Both the position numbers and the translations under genes were made by a program. This document shows, piece after piece, positions 1 through 11,865 of a stretch of DNA of 64,000 bases. The notes beneath the pieces were generated by a model. It had not been told where the DNA came from. It was given only the letters and a program-made list of their open reading frames with translations, and made no database searches. The stretch is taken from assembly GCA_036768485.1 (NCBI GenBank), contig JAVLUZ010000507.1, positions 771,179-835,178 of the forward strand, read 5' to 3'. Every line of letters begins with the position of its first letter. The stretch's first letter is position 1. This stretch comes from Mermis nigrescens. Lineage: Eukaryota > Nematoda > Enoplea > Mermithida > Mermithidae.

Positions 1-2106
1 AAGTTGTTTGTATAGCGTTACAATGAATTCGACCGAAGCTTTTCAATCCGTTTTACGTTTTAAATTTAAATCATTCCAGCCAGACATGCGTTTGGGGGTT
101 CTAGACCAGGGATCGACCGGGGTCCAGCCGGTCTAATGGCGTCCGGGCCCGGGCTTGAATTGTTACTCTATTTAGCTTTTTTGGAGAATACATGTGCGCG
201 CTTTCTTGCCGATAGAGGTCAATTCAAAAAAATGTAGACAACGTATCGAAAGAAGCGAGAATGAGCTTAGCACCAAATGTAACATGCTGTGTATGATATG
301 ACCGATAATTAGTGTTGTCAGTTACCTTCTCTCTGAATTATTCCTTTTCTGTGCATTTTATGCTATCTTTTTCATATTTATATTTTTATGCACAATATGT
401 TCATGTCTTCTCTTCTAATTATACATTTATTTCCACCATTAATCTCAGCATATAACCAGATTTCAACTTATTATTTTTCAAGGAATTTTAAAAGATTTCA
501 CATTTTCACGACTTCAGTTGAATTTTGATTGCATTTTAAAGTATTCGAGCTATAATATCAAACCTGCCTGCTCAATTCCTCCGTGATGAGACTAGCCTTG
601 TCAAAGGCTTGCGCTCAGCATAACGCAGCTTCATATGTATCTAGTTCGGATTGAACGTCACATTTCTGCCATAGTTTTAAAAGTGTTATTACTCGCCATT
701 TTTTCATAATATTTAAAAATGTTCGATTCTACACAAAATGAATACTATTATACCAAAGTATTACGCACACTTGAAAAATTTTTATTTCTCAACAATGAGC
801 TATTCAATTGATGGATTTCAAAATATAAAATGCTTAATTTCTTATACTAATGATCTTAGTTTGCTCCTCGAGTTCTTTGTTGTACAAATAATGAAAGCAG
901 CGAAATTTCTACACAAAAAGAGAACAACACTTGATTTGCGTTGACCGTTATGCGGAGCACTGGGAGATAAGGGGCCATAGACAAAAATAGGTGAGGCAAG
1001 AAATTTGAAGTAATTTCCATGTGTCGAAGATTCACTTCGATTTCCGCCTATCCTATTTCATTTGTACTCTGAATCAGCTTAAACCGTTTTGGCAAACTCT
1101 TGGAGTGATTAAATTAGGAAATGTTATCACGAAATATCAACCATGCTTCCGAAGTAAAAACTAAGATGCCAGAAATTTTCGGCTGGCATACTGTGAAATA
1201 CGTTTTTCCGAGAACCTAGAAAAAAATAATGCAGAACTGCTTACCTACATATATTTTTTGAAACGTCGCTTCAATCTGGTAAAAAACGCTCAATTTAGAA
1301 TTGATGCAGAAAAATTCTTATAACATGAATGAAAAATAGAGAGTATTTCTATCGTGTTAGAATGGAAAAATTGGAAATTTTTGGGAAAATGAGGCAAAAT
1401 GAAGGCCACAAATGTAGGTATGAAAATTGAAAATCACCAATAGCGCTCAAAATTGGCCAGAAACCGTGAAATAATGTAGTTGAGCGCTATTTTAGCATTT
1501 ATACTAGTTTTTGAGGTCATTCTAGCCTAAAGAAATTCGAGTTTTGACAGCCCCAGATTGGCTATGATGTGCATCGTAGGATTCTGACCACACCTTGGCG
1601 TGGGGGTTTGGGTGTATGCACCCCTCCCCCCCCCCCGAGAAATCAAAGTACCCCCTCAGAATTCGATTTTTGAAAATTTTTCGTTTTCTTCGCAATTTTT
1701 TGATGCCAATGGATAGTGCTCAATAAGAAACGTCGAAAAATCATGTTTTTTTGGTCATACCACCATTTTTAAGCCATTTTTTGACCTTTAAAAAATCTTG
1801 CACCCTCCCCCAGAATTTTCTTGCTGTCCTTGTACGATTCTGACTCATCTGTGTGAGGGCTTAGATCAAAATCGATAGATGACTATCTTAGCTATACGTA
1901 GAAATTTTCGCGTTTGCGCTTGTTAATGATAATTTTAATTTTTCATAAATCAAAGAGAAGGTTTTGTATTCAAAGTAAACTTTGGTCCTGCTGTATACTT
2001 CAAAGGTGCCTTTGTGTTAAGACCTTCGATCACATTAAAACAATTTGACGCAGGTTGTATCCTCGATTTTCGGATATCCGCTCTGCCGTCTCAACGGTTG
2101 GACTAT
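1..2106. other. Upstream region of UPRT, no gene seen
   Basis: I see no supported coding exon apart from the possible 5' extension of the first UPRT exon: its frame stays open back to about 1939 but has no ATG. A family A MITE lies at 1589-1836. The rest is AT-rich unique-looking sequence that presumably contains the UPRT promoter and 5' UTR; no clear promoter motif was recognised. Confidence 0.5.
1589..1836 (-). mobile_element. Family A hAT-like MITE
   Basis: It carries the family core (TTGATGCCAATGGATAGTGC, ACCACCATTTTTAAG) in reverse orientation. It is flanked by an exact 8-bp direct repeat, attctgac, at 1581-1588 and 1837-1844, so its borders are well fixed. The far end is diverged from the family consensus. 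Confidence 0.85.
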
Positions 2107-2201
2107 ATGGCGGGTGAAGTTAGTCAGATGTGTCGCTCTCAGCTTATCGTTGTACCCGAAAATGACCAGATTAAAGAACTAAAAACAATTATACGTGACA
2201 G
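2107..2201 (+). CDS. UPRT: UPRT exon 1 (5' border tentative)
   Basis: Encodes MAGEVSQMCRSQLIVV followed by PENDQIKELKTIIRD, the conserved N-terminal helix of the family. The donor is GACAG|GTATAC, leaving two bases of an Arg codon. The frame is open upstream to about 1939, so the true exon may be longer. Confidence 0.75.
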
Positions 2202-5200
2202 GTATACGTAATTCAGTTTATTATATTCATTCTACAAACATAAAATTTAAAATACAAGTCAATGGGGTGAAGATCGTTTGGTTGAAATAGTTATAGTGTA
2301 TGAACTTAACTTTCTACCTGAAAAAAAGCGGTAATTACTTTAAAAAAACAGTTTTGCATTTGAGTGACGAATTCATTATTAGAGCAGAGTGTGACTGATA
2401 TGAGAATCAAGCAACTACACTAGCAATTTTTTGCCGCAATATCTCGTGTGATTTAATTAGCTACTTTCAGCGTATCGATGAAATACTCATTTTGACTTTG
2501 CATTAATTGGTTCTTTGGGTATTTAACTAAAAATTGCAGTGTTTTATAAAGTTGAATTCGCTTCATAGAAGCGTAGGGGCCGAATTTGGGGTAAGATCCA
2601 TAAGATACCTAAGTCCATGCTACACTACGCAATGATATCGATCATAAGCGCGCAAGGTCGAACTTTTAAAGAGATGAAAATCAAAAACTTGAAGATAGCT
2701 AAGTGCTTTATAGAAAAAGATTCTACAGTGATAACACGATGCTATCGCTTTAAAACTATCGTTTTCGATCATTACTTCCCTAAGCCCACAAAAGGCTACT
2801 ACGGCCAAAATGGCTATAAGGCTATCAGTTTTTTAAAGCTCAGGGGAGTAATACCCCCTCTCATCCCTCTCCATGCCCATGCATGATATTGATGTCTTTA
2901 TTATTTCGTCTGGTCTAAATGTGTTTATCTTCATAAGTTCTGTGGTAAGTGACTCTTTTTTTGGAAGTCGAAAGACATTTTGTGTGTAGATATGATTTTT
3001 CATGACAGTAAAAACACTGGACAAATGACGGTTAAAGAGAAGCATACCTATCAAATAAATATAGATATCAGTGAAGAGCTATAGTCTGTAAATACTTCAT
3101 ATAGTGTATAGTTGGTTACATAATATGTAGTACAATTGAAGTTTATTCTTTTGTAGGACAACAACACCAAGTGACTTTGTATTCTCAGCAGATCGCTTAG
3201 TAAGTGTGGAACTACCTGCAGTACGTATGTATTCGATTTGCAGTTACAATTCATTTTTCCCCCTGTTCTAAGATGAATTGTGATAATAAATCGTTTAATG
3301 AAATCTGACGCGTCGCTTCCCTTACATTTTTCTCACGCTTATTATTATCCGTATGTTAGTCTAATGTATGACTTTTGAATCTTTTGCGACTTTGATTGTT
3401 ATGAAGTCGTTGACTATCGAATCTTTTTTGTGCGATACAAAAATTTTTAGGCTCGTACAATGATGTTCGGAGCCATTTTTGTACGATATACAAAGACTTC
3501 ATGTGACAAAGTGATGGTAATTTTCACAAATTTTTTTTGCCCTTTTTTTCGCAAAATTTTGAAAAATTTACAGCGACACATTTTGTGGATACACATGAGA
3601 TCTTTTTTTCAATAGAGTGATGTATGCGACACTAAATACCTAGTCTGTCCTTCCTATTTCGTCCACCTTTAATGGTAAGCATCTGTGGATTTACTAGTAG
3701 GCAGATATGTAACGCTCGAAATTTGGGAGGGAGTCCTCGGCCATTTTTAGGGGGGGGGGGTAGATGACCTCAAATTTTTGGCCAAAAAACGCCTAAAAAC
3801 GGCCTAAAATTCTATTTTTTCTTAGATCGGGAGTGTGGTCAAACATTTTCTGGCTTTGGGGGATGAAGGGCGGTCGACTGAAAGCGGCGGATTCCTCCCA
3901 TCCCCCTTCTACACGTAGGTAATTGTTTATTGCTATAAATGGCTTAAAATTTTCTAAAGGTGGATTTTTAGGTGAATGGCCTTATTTCTTACCGTAAATG
4001 GCAAAAAAAGCTGAACGTGATCTATAAACATTAGTTTTTGCCCAAAAGTCGGGGGGGGGTTAAAAATCTTAGCTTTTAGGGAATACTTTGGATGGGATCT
4101 CCAAACTACATATACTTTGACTGCATTTACAAATCATTGTTTGCGCTCTACTTTCGCATTACATTTACTGAGTTCGCTAATCTGCGTTGTTTTAGATTCG
4201 GTTGATGGTTGAAGAAGGCTTAAACCAACTGCCATATTCGCCGTGTAACGTTACGACTCCTACAGGTTTTTCTTCGTGTATAAAAGTTGTGGCATCGCGC
4301 ATATATGTATGCATAATTTATAGGACAAATATACCACGGCGTTAAATTTGCCAAAGGCATTTGCGGAGTTAGCGTTAGTCGCAGCGGTAAGTGAGAAAGC
4401 TGTGGTGTGAAAATTTCGTGAAGTTAGGCTGGAAACGTTTATAGGGCAAGATGGGTTCTAGGTCTTTAAGATTATTGGGGTTCAGTCCTTCAGGCTCCCC
4501 TACGTCTGCTTGTGATGCCCTTTTGCAAAGATTCTTTTTTACGTCTTCAAATATCATTAATATCTTTCCTTCAGTGTGGTAAAAGGTCAGTTATGACGTA
4601 CAATATGAAAATAGATTTAATCTCAGAAGGCATTTTGTAGGATCAACTGATTTTGTTGACTTTGTGTTAAGCGGATAGCAACGTTTGTGAAAAATGACTA
4701 ATATTAAAATAAAAATATTATTTTTATTGTAAAGCGACTTAATTGATCGAAAATTTGGAAAACTTGGACATGTCCTCTACACCAAGTTCAGAAATTTTGC
4801 GAAAACTTCGTTATTCTCAAAAATAGCTTATTAGCGAACATCAGTGTTATCCACAAGGCCGTCGTGTATTTTTCAAGCATATGTTTTACAGAGGCTTGAT
4901 TGACCTCTTTCCACTGCCGGTCATCCGTTCATTCGATAATAGCAGAATATTTGTCCACTATTTTTTTCAGCAGTGCTCATTGTTTACCGCTAATTGCTTA
5001 CAGCAGAATAGCATTTGACATAGTATTTAAAAAGTGTTTTTTTGTTATAATATGTACTAACAAATCGTGAAAAACCGGCGAGGACATGCATATTTACATC
5101 TCAACTGTTAATTAAGCTGGTTAGAGCGACTTAATTGACGAAGACATGATAAGGAGCTTAATGCATTCAATATATATCTATGACGAATTTTCGTTTGCTT

Positions 5201-8085
5201 GCACCAACAGTGACTTCGTTTGCTTGCACCAACAGTCACCAACAGCGATAACGTTTTAAGAAATAAATTAATAACATTTCTATGTTCTGAACTGCCGTAA
5301 CTAGAGTTTATTCAAATAAGGAGATTCTCGTACTTGTTGACGAGATTTATCCTTTATTTCTAATAAATCAATGAACTCATGCTTATTTACAAAGTAAAAT
5401 TGCGTTTTTATGTGTACACATATGTCATCAGGAAACATCTGACAGATGCAGATTATATGGAGCATTCGAGAAAAGCTCTGAGCTCTCGCTACACGCTGTA
5501 AAGTAACAAAAAGCGTAAAGCTTAAGCTCACAAGAGCATGTGGGGTGAGGGGCATAGGTGGGCGGTACCAAAGTTCTGGGGGTTGCAAGATTTTTTCAAA
5601 GGTCAATAAATGGCCTTAAAAGTGGTGGTATGGCGAAAAAGCACCGTTTTTCAACGTTTCTCATCAAGCACTATCCATTGGCATCAAAAAATTGCGGAAA
5701 AAACGAAACAAATTTTCAAAATTGAAATCTGGGGGTATTTTGATTTCTGTGAGGGTATTTTTGTTTCTCTGGGGATGCATACCCCCCAAAACCTCCCCAC
5801 ACGTCCAGGTATGGGGGTATTACTCCCCTGAGCTTTGAAAAACTGATAACTCATCATCCATTTTGGCCAAAAAAACATTGCAGCTTTTTTTGCGCTCAGA
5901 AATACTAAATAGTTGTCCTTTCTGAGTTTTAAAGGGATATCTAGCTATTTTCTCGACTTAAAAAAGAGCTGAATAGCTATTTTTTGTCCAAAAAGGCGAT
6001 ATAGCTATGTTTTTAGTCCAAAAACGCTATTTAGCTGGTTTCCTGATACCAAAAAGGCTATATTGCTAATTTTTGAGCCCAAAAATGCTATAGAACCGTT
6101 TTTACGAAGCACGTAGCTATCTGTCAATTTTTGGTCTTCAAACCCCCTGCCCCTGAAAGTTTGACCTTGCGCATCTATGAGCTTAAGTCTCTTCGACTTG
6201 TAGGATATTTATTTAATGTAGAAGTTATTAAAAATTATAGGTGAAGCAATGGAAAAAGGATTGCGTGAATGCTGTCGATCAATAAGAATAGGCAAAATTT
6301 TGATTGATAAGGATCGGGAAGCTGGGCAATGTCGCGTGGTCTACGCTAAATTAGTACCGGATATTGCGCAGCGGAAAGTGTTGCTTTTGTATCCTATTAT
6401 GAGTGAGTCGTTTACACGCCTAAATACACGTGTAAACTTATAATTAGTTCTTAAAGTGAATCATTAATTTAATATTTGAGAATATTTTCGTCGATTAAGG
6501 TATGGTTTTACTTTGCTGCCCTCTAATTCATTTCCAGAATTGAAAAACAATAAGGTATATAATTAATATTTTTTACGGAGGTTAGTTAGTAAAGAAAGCC
6601 TCGATTTCTCGGAACAAAGTAAATAAAAAGCTGCAAAAAATTTCTATTCAAAAATTTGGCCGATGGAAAATTGAATGCCCGGTATTAGCGGTCTTATCCT
6701 CGATCTTCTGCATTCATGGTAGGTGTTCTGTTTATACATGATGTCGTAAATTCACCTAGTCTGGCAATGTTTAAACGCAAACGTAGTAAATACCCCCATA
6801 ATTCCATTCTTAAATTTTTTTGCTTTTTTCGCAATTTTTTGATGCCAATGGATAGTGCTCGATTAGAAACGTTGAAAAATGGTGTTTTTTCGCCATACCA
6901 TCATTTTTAAGGCCATTTTTTGACCTTTGAAAAAAATTTTGCACCCCCCCTACAGAACTTTAGTGGCGCCCACCTATGGTTGTCACTCTTGTGACTGCAT
7001 GTCCTTATTGCGGACGTTGTAGTCGTATATATGTTGTCATGTGTATTATATTTAAGAACTTATTGTCTTTATTGTCTTTTTTATCATAAGTTGCATCGTT
7101 ATTTTATTTGTATGTTTAGCTTAGACTTTGCAATAAATGCTTTGATTTGATTTGATTCAGTCTTTTTAAAGTTGTTGAATGCTGTAGACGTGTTAAAAGG
7201 ACGAAAAATGAGTAAATTATTCTACATTGTCTAAAATAGCCGTTTACATATCTTGAAAAGTTGGCTTTTGAAAAATAAGGATTTCAATTTTCAATGCTTT
7301 AATTTGATTTCAGTCAGTACACTTATGGCCACAGGCACGTAGCTGTGGGGCGGCTGGGGGGTCCGGACCCCCCCCCCCCCAAAATTCAGAAAAAACCGGA
7401 AAAAATAGGACTTTTACACGTTATTTTGTGTTATTTTTGGCTTAGGACGTGTTGGCACCCCCCAAAATAGGAGGGCCAGCTACGTGCCTGCTTATGGCCA
7501 GAAGAATTATATATCAACTCAACGAGATAGATTGACACATGATCTTGGCAATTAATTGTGGTTTTTATTTTTTAGATAGCGGCCAAACTATAATAAAGTC
7601 CATGTCCGTTCTTGCCGAACACAATGTCAGCCAATCTAACGTGATATTATTGAACTTGTTTTGCACCCAGCAAAGTAATTACCTACAATCGCAATATAAT
7701 GCTATAATGCACGTATACTTTTAATTTGTTATAATAATTTTTCAAATTTCACAACTGGATTACATAAAAAAGATAGAGTACGTAAATACGTTTTCTATGT
7801 TCGTATGAGTAAGTTTTCTTTTTTGGTCAAAAATTGTAATGAAACGAAGTAACGAGAAGATATATGCATAAATTTACATACCTTGTACACATACGTTACT
7901 ACATAAATATATTTACCTACCTTTGTTATTATGAATATGTATCATTTGCGTATTAATATATTGAACTTTAATTACCAGGTATCGCCTGCCTGACTGCCAT
8001 GTACCCCGAAATGAAAATTTTGACTTCTGAGTTGGATTCGCATACGCCAACGCATTTTGGGGAAAAATATTTTGGCACTGAGTGA
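2107..8085 (+). CDS. UPRT: Uracil phosphoribosyltransferase homologue (UPRT), seven exons
   Basis: Coding exons are 2107-2201, 3157-3199, 4196-4265, 4324-4386, 6241-6402, 7576-7674 and 7979-8085, together 639 nt (212 aa), close to the bacterial UPRT length. Each intron has GT/AG ends and all phases join. Family landmarks in order are NDQIKELKTIIRDR, SADRLIRLMVEEGLNQLP, GVKF...CGVSVSRSGEAMEKGLRECC, RSIRIGKILI, the PRPP-loop region YPIMNSGQT, and the C-terminal HFGEKYFGTE. Bacterial UPRT makes UMP from uracil and PRPP. Animal members usually lack the Asp of the PRPP loop, and here that position is Tyr, so enzymatic activity is doubtful. The start ATG at 2107 is tentative: the frame is open further upstream without an ATG, so an upstream exon could exist. 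Confidence 0.93.
3157..3199 (+). CDS. UPRT: UPRT exon 2
   Basis: A 43-nt exon between acceptor TTTTGTAG and donor GTAAGT. It encodes TTTPSDFVFSADRL, which joins exactly to the family motif across both splice junctions. Confidence 0.9.
4196..4265 (+). CDS. UPRT: UPRT exon 3
   Basis: Acceptor GTTTTAG. Encodes IRLMVEEGLNQLPYSPCNVT plus TPT, the strongly conserved metazoan UPRT segment. The donor gives a one-base overhang, and the following intron is only 58 bp. Confidence 0.95.
4324..4386 (+). CDS. UPRT: UPRT exon 4
   Basis: Acceptor AATTTATAG, donor GTAAGT. Encodes QIYHGVKFAKGICGVSVSRS. In most relatives the residue before RSG is hydrophobic (Met or Leu); here it is Ser. Confidence 0.93.
5553..5813 (+). 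mobile_element. Family A hAT-like MITE
   Basis: A full-length copy in UPRT intron 4, from CATAGGTGGGCGG to CCAGGTATG, containing the family core. No convincing 8-bp duplication remains. Confidence 0.8.
5890..6120. repeat. Degenerate short tandem repeat
   Basis: About eight imperfect units of roughly 28-35 bp carry 'AGCTATTTTT...CCAAAAA.GC' in UPRT intron 4. It may be a decayed tandem array. Confidence 0.5.
6241..6402 (+). CDS. UPRT: UPRT exon 5
   Basis: The largest exon (162 nt), with acceptor AAATTATAG and donor GTGAGT. Encodes EAMEKGLRECCRSIRIGKIL through QRKVLLLYPIM, the core of the Rossmann-like fold leading into the PRPP loop. Confidence 0.95.
6788..6978 (-). mobile_element. Family A MITE, truncated
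   Basis: A reverse-oriented copy in UPRT intron 5 ending GCGCCCACCTATG. The opposite terminus (CACACCTGGGC side) is missing. Confidence 0.75.
7332..7490. mobile_element. Family B MITE (TIR CAGGCACGTAGCT)
   Basis: Starts CAGGCACGTAGCTG and ends CCAGCTACGTGCCTG, an almost perfect terminal inverted repeat. It is flanked by an exact 10-bp direct repeat, cttatggcca (7322-7331 and 7491-7500). It lies 75 bp upstream of UPRT exon 6. Confidence 0.85.
7576..7674 (+). CDS. UPRT: UPRT exon 6
   Basis: The acceptor is a T-rich tract ending TTTTTTAG and the donor is GTAATT. Encodes SGQTIIKSMSVLAEHNVSQ and NVILLNLFCTQQ, completing the PRPP loop (NSGQT) and the next helix and strand. Confidence 0.94.
7979..8085 (+). 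CDS. UPRT: UPRT exon 7 (terminal)
   Basis: The acceptor is AATTACCAG. Encodes IACLTAMYPEMKILTSELD, then HTPTHFGEKYFGTE and a TGA stop, the standard C-terminus of eukaryotic UPRT (phosphate/uracil site region). No AATAAA signal was found close downstream. Confidence 0.95.
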
Positions 8086-8212
8086 TAGTCGCTTGCTGAT
8101 TGACTTTTAGCTTTCCTGTACGTACATATTTTATGACTGTTTTTGACGCTTTTACTTATTGTTCTGTGAATACTTGCTCACTTATTTAAATTCTTGTAAG
8201 CATTTTACCTAT

Positions 8213-8376
8213 AGTCTGATTCACATAAGTTCAGGTATAAATTTTAAGAATTTTTTGAAAGTGTCGACCGAGTACGATAATACTACATCAAATCGATGCT
8301 ATAATCGTAATCTGTCGGCTTATTGTCTGACGCAGTTTTTAAAATTTATGCCCAAACTCGTGTGAAACAGACTAGT
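8213..8376. mobile_element. Family C MITE (TIR TATAGTCTG)
   Basis: Starts TATAGTCTGATTCACATAAG and ends with the inverse (CTCGTGTGAAACAGACTA). It is the first of at least three similar inverted-repeat elements within 1.1 kb. Confidence 0.6.
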
Positions 8377-8379
8377 GTG

Positions 8380-8614
8380 CATAGGTGGGCAGCACCAAAG
8401 TTCTGGGGGGTGAAAAAAATTTCTGGGGGGGGGGTGAAAAAATTTTAAAGGTCAGAAATGGCCTTTAAAATGGTGGTATGGCGAAAAAAACACCATTTCT
8501 CGACGTTTCTCATCAAGCTCTATCCAATGGCATCAAAAATTGCTAAAAAGCAAAAAAAAATTTTCTGGGGGGGTATTTCAACTTCGGGGGTGCATACTCC
8601 CACGCCCATGTGTG
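8380..8614 (+). mobile_element. Family A hAT-like MITE
   Basis: From CATAGGTGGGCAGC to GCCCATGTGTG, with an exact 8-bp target duplication ctagtgtg at 8372-8379 and 8615-8622. This copy fixes the family termini. Confidence 0.9.
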
Positions 8615-8629
8615 CTAGTGTGTAGTTAC

Positions 8630-8857
8630 TATAGTCTATTTCACGAAACCTTGTACATGGATCGCAAATTCCGGATCGATGTAAATCGATTACAAAAGCT
8701 GTTCAAACTGAAGCAGGAATTACGGTACTGTGCATAGCTATTGACAAGCATATGGAGTTGTATTACGATAAGATGCCTGGAAACTACTGTTGTATCAATT
8801 CGCTTTATCATTTAAAATTGATTTCCATGCGCAAGGTTTCGTGAAATTGACTATATG
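8630..8857. mobile_element. Family C MITE
   Basis: Inverted termini TATAGTCTATTTCACGAAAC and GTTTCGTGAAATTGACTATA, with unrelated interior. Confidence 0.65.
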
Positions 8858-9050
8858 CATGTACATACCCGCCTATTTTTTATATTGAAAGTATTACCTA
8901 GTATAAGGACGCACAGCATAACCGGTCTCGGTGAGCGTCAGCCAGACAGCTCTTTCGAAAACTGAGTATAGATGCTATTTCAAGCACTCGCGAAGAAATT
9001 TAGATTTTCACAATTATCGGCCAAACTTTTCCTTAAATTAGGAATTAAAA

Positions 9051-9128
9051 CCATACATGGGCAGCAAAGAAATTCTGGGGTCTATTGCAACCTGCGGGGC
9101 TATAAACCCCTCTCGCGCCAACGTGTGG
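9051..9128 (+). mobile_element. Short hAT-like MITE related to family A ends
   Basis: Starts CATACATGGGCAGCAAAG and ends near CCAACGTGTGG. The end pattern matches that of the 10639 and 47603 copies. Confidence 0.6.
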
Positions 9129-9131
9129 TTA

Positions 9132-9239
9132 TAGTCTGTTTGACGGAAGTTTTAAGTCAATGCTTTAATCGCAATCTGTCGGCTTATTGTCGAACATGTT
9201 TTTGAAATTTATGCTCTAACTTGTGCGAAACAAGACTAT
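9132..9239. mobile_element. Family C MITE, short
   Basis: Starts TATAGTCTGTTTGACGGAAG and ends ACTTGTGCGAAACAAGACTA. Its interior shares 'cgcaatctgtcggcttattgt' type sequence with the 8213 copy. Confidence 0.6.
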
Positions 9240-9483
9240 AGAGCCTGGCATGAGTGTACCATCGATAGTACTTGTAGTCTATTTCAGAATTCTTGAGACT
9301 TTTTACAGTTAAGTGATTCAAAATATCAGCGTAAGACTTTTCATCCGGTAATGGCTATCGTCTATCGCACGTTATTTTGCTCTTACCTTGTGCTTTGGGA
9401 ATCTGAGTCAATTTGGCGCTAAGAAGCTGTGAGAACGTAACCGGCAGCCTTATGCAAGAAGAATATCTATGTACATATGTAGA

Positions 9484-9563
9484 CCCACGCGCGGAGTCGA
9501 ACTCCGTATTATATTTCTCGCTGTGAAGTGAGCGGTAATACCGCTTCGTAGACCACTTGTGGA
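9484..9563 (-). repeat. tRNA-like sequence, probably SINE-derived
   Basis: On the minus strand a TACGAAGCGG box-A-like segment and a GAGTTCGACTCC box-B-like segment are spaced as in a tRNA. The acceptor stem and T-stem do not pair cleanly, so a functional tRNA is unlikely. Confidence 0.4.
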
Positions 9564-9792
9564 AACGGCGGTGAAATTTAAATGTTACATACATAGCTCA
9601 TTGTACAATTTAGCGCACCTACCTATCAGTTGATGCGATAGGTGGGTACTAGAGAAACTGCTCTTAGGTGATTGGCTGGATAGTTTAGTACTTTCGAATC
9701 ACCATACTCTAAAAAACAGACTATATCCATGTAGATATGTACCTACATAATGCCTCAGTCAAAAGCACATAGGCGTGAAGAAGGGTACCTAA

Positions 9793-10010
9793 CATAGGTG
9801 GGCAGCACCGAAATTCTGGGGGGGTGAAAAAATTTTTAAAGGTCAAAAAATGGTCTTAAAAGTGGTCGTATGGCAAAAAACACCATTTTTCGACGTTTCT
9901 CATCAAGCTCTATCCAATGGCATCAAAAAATTGCTAAATAAGCAAAAAAAATTTTCTGGGGGGGGGTATTTCAACTTCTGGGGGGTGCATACCCCCCACG
10001 CCCATGTGTG
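9793..10010 (+). mobile_element. Family A hAT-like MITE
   Basis: From CATAGGTGGGCAGC to GCCCATGTGTG, with exact 8-bp duplication gtacctaa at 9785-9792 and 10011-10018. Confidence 0.9.
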
Positions 10011-10638
10011 GTACCTAACCCCCTCCCCCGAAATCGGTAGACCTCCAGTTAAATTTTTGATGCTATTCTTTGCCAATTTTTCCCCATCAGACCCCAGAAT
10101 TTGGCTGTTGCCTCTATGCAGTTTGGATTCCCAGAAGACTTCTGCCATTTTTCGATACATATGAAATATATGTAGCGGGCTCAATATGAAACTTCGAAAA
10201 TTGTTTTCCGCTCTTATTGATCTGACACGTTTTAACCCTGGGAAATATTTGACCTCATCGCGAATTCGATCGCTGCCACACGTAATTTTATTTTCGACAG
10301 AATTTTTAAAATCTCTAAGTATTATTTTTGCATCCAACGCGGAGAACCATAATTTGCATTCAGCCCTAAATATGGCGCATTCGCAAAATTGCGGAGCAAT
10401 GAATAGACTTTATATCCAATCAAATCAAGTGACTTTTCTGCAAAGGCATCTGTACAAAAACTTTGTACATGCATATTGTGCATTATGCAGAAATCTGCAC
10501 GGGCAAAAATACTATATAAAAAGTATTTTGCGTGTTTGCACAGTGCAAAAGCCCTGCAATTAATATACATAGGTCATAATTGGTAGATATCAATATTAAG
10601 AACTTATCCGTTGCACACTTGTTAAAATAGATCTCAAC

Positions 10639-10781
10639 CATACATGGGCAGCAAGAAAATTCTGGAAGGGGGCGAAATTGCTAAAAATATAGGTATGCGG
10701 TCTACAGTAATCTGCGGGGGGCTTTTGAACTTCTGCCTCCTGCGGGAGCTGTATACCCCCAGACCAACACGCCCATGTGTG
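10639..10781 (+). mobile_element. hAT-like MITE, family A2
   Basis: Starts CATACATGGGCAGCAAG and ends GCCCATGTGTG, with exact duplication atctcaac at 10631-10638 and 10782-10789. The interior differs from family A. Confidence 0.88.
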
Positions 10782-11626
10782 ATCTCAACTATCCAGCGGC
10801 AGCAGGCATCTGAAACTTAGCTTCAAGTGGAACTCTCGAATGTAAAAAAAGAAGAATGCTTCCATTATAAATTAATATAAAAAATTGTGCATTAAGAAAA
10901 TTTTAAAGTTAGATGAGTTAGATGTTAGATTTTTAGATGTTACATTCTCGAGTTAGATGACGCAATTATCCTCATTGCATTTTCAGTCGCGACAATTTTA
11001 CTGAAGACAGGCTCGCATTACCACATAAATAACACAATATACAAACAATAAATAATAAAGCGCAAAAGCGGTACGTTACATTTAAATACATCTATTTAGG
11101 CTAACACGAAAAAGCTAAATAAAATGAAAAAGAAATGAAATGTTGACTACTGCATAGCACTAAAAAAGCTGCCTAAATTGTACATACACAGCAAAGCAAG
11201 CACGGCAATTGAACGGACAAGTAAAAAATGATGGACGCGACGAAATCAGATAAAAGTTACGGAATCTGCCACCGATATGAGCGAAAATGGAGGACAACAA
11301 AACCCAACTGAGAATGTGATAAAATTATTGCTCAACTCATTTAAGCGTAAAATATGCGGATTGTCGTTATTTGCAGCAGTTTTGCATCCTTCAAGTATAG
11401 GTATGCAGGTTTTAATAAGCTAGGCAAGGCTTTTCAGGAAATAAATTACTTACGAACGATTTCGCAATCAATCAAAGCTAAAAATAGAAGCGTTAGGAAG
11501 AAAATCATATTTTATACATTTGATAGTTTAAAATAATTAAAATTCACGAAGGTAGGAAACAAGAGAAATTTCGGCATTACGTGTTAGAAAGTCCGCACAT
11601 GGGTGTAGGGAGAGGAGGCTTTGAAT

Positions 11627-11865
11627 CACACCTGGGCGTGGGGAGTTTGGGGTGTACACCCCCCCTACCCGAGAAACCAAAATACCCCCAGAATTCGATT
11701 TTTGAAATTTTTTTTGGTTTTTTCGTAATTTTTTTATGCCAATGAATAGTGCTCGATGAGAAACGTTGGAAAATTGTGTTTTTTACGCCGTACCACCATT
11801 TTAAGGCTATTTTTTGACCTTTGAAAAATATAGCACCCCCCAGAATTTTGGTGTCGCCCACGTAT
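11627..11865 (-). mobile_element. Family A hAT-like MITE
   Basis: Reverse-oriented copy, CACACCTGGGCGTG to GCCCACGTATG. The flanks ctttgaat and tttagaat match imperfectly. Confidence 0.8.

Noticed and set aside
6249..6443. Independent 64-residue gene starting MEKGLRECC
   Set aside because: It is the middle of the UPRT protein; the ATG is internal to exon 5.
9484..9563. Functional tRNA gene
   Set aside because: Boxes resemble a tRNA, but acceptor and T stems do not pair properly.
9903..10337. 144-residue minus-strand frame
   Set aside because: Partly within a family A MITE and partly unique, with no domain signal.
10186..10563. 125-residue plus-strand frame
   Set aside because: No recognisable domain, and it overlaps antisense frames of similar length, as expected by chance.
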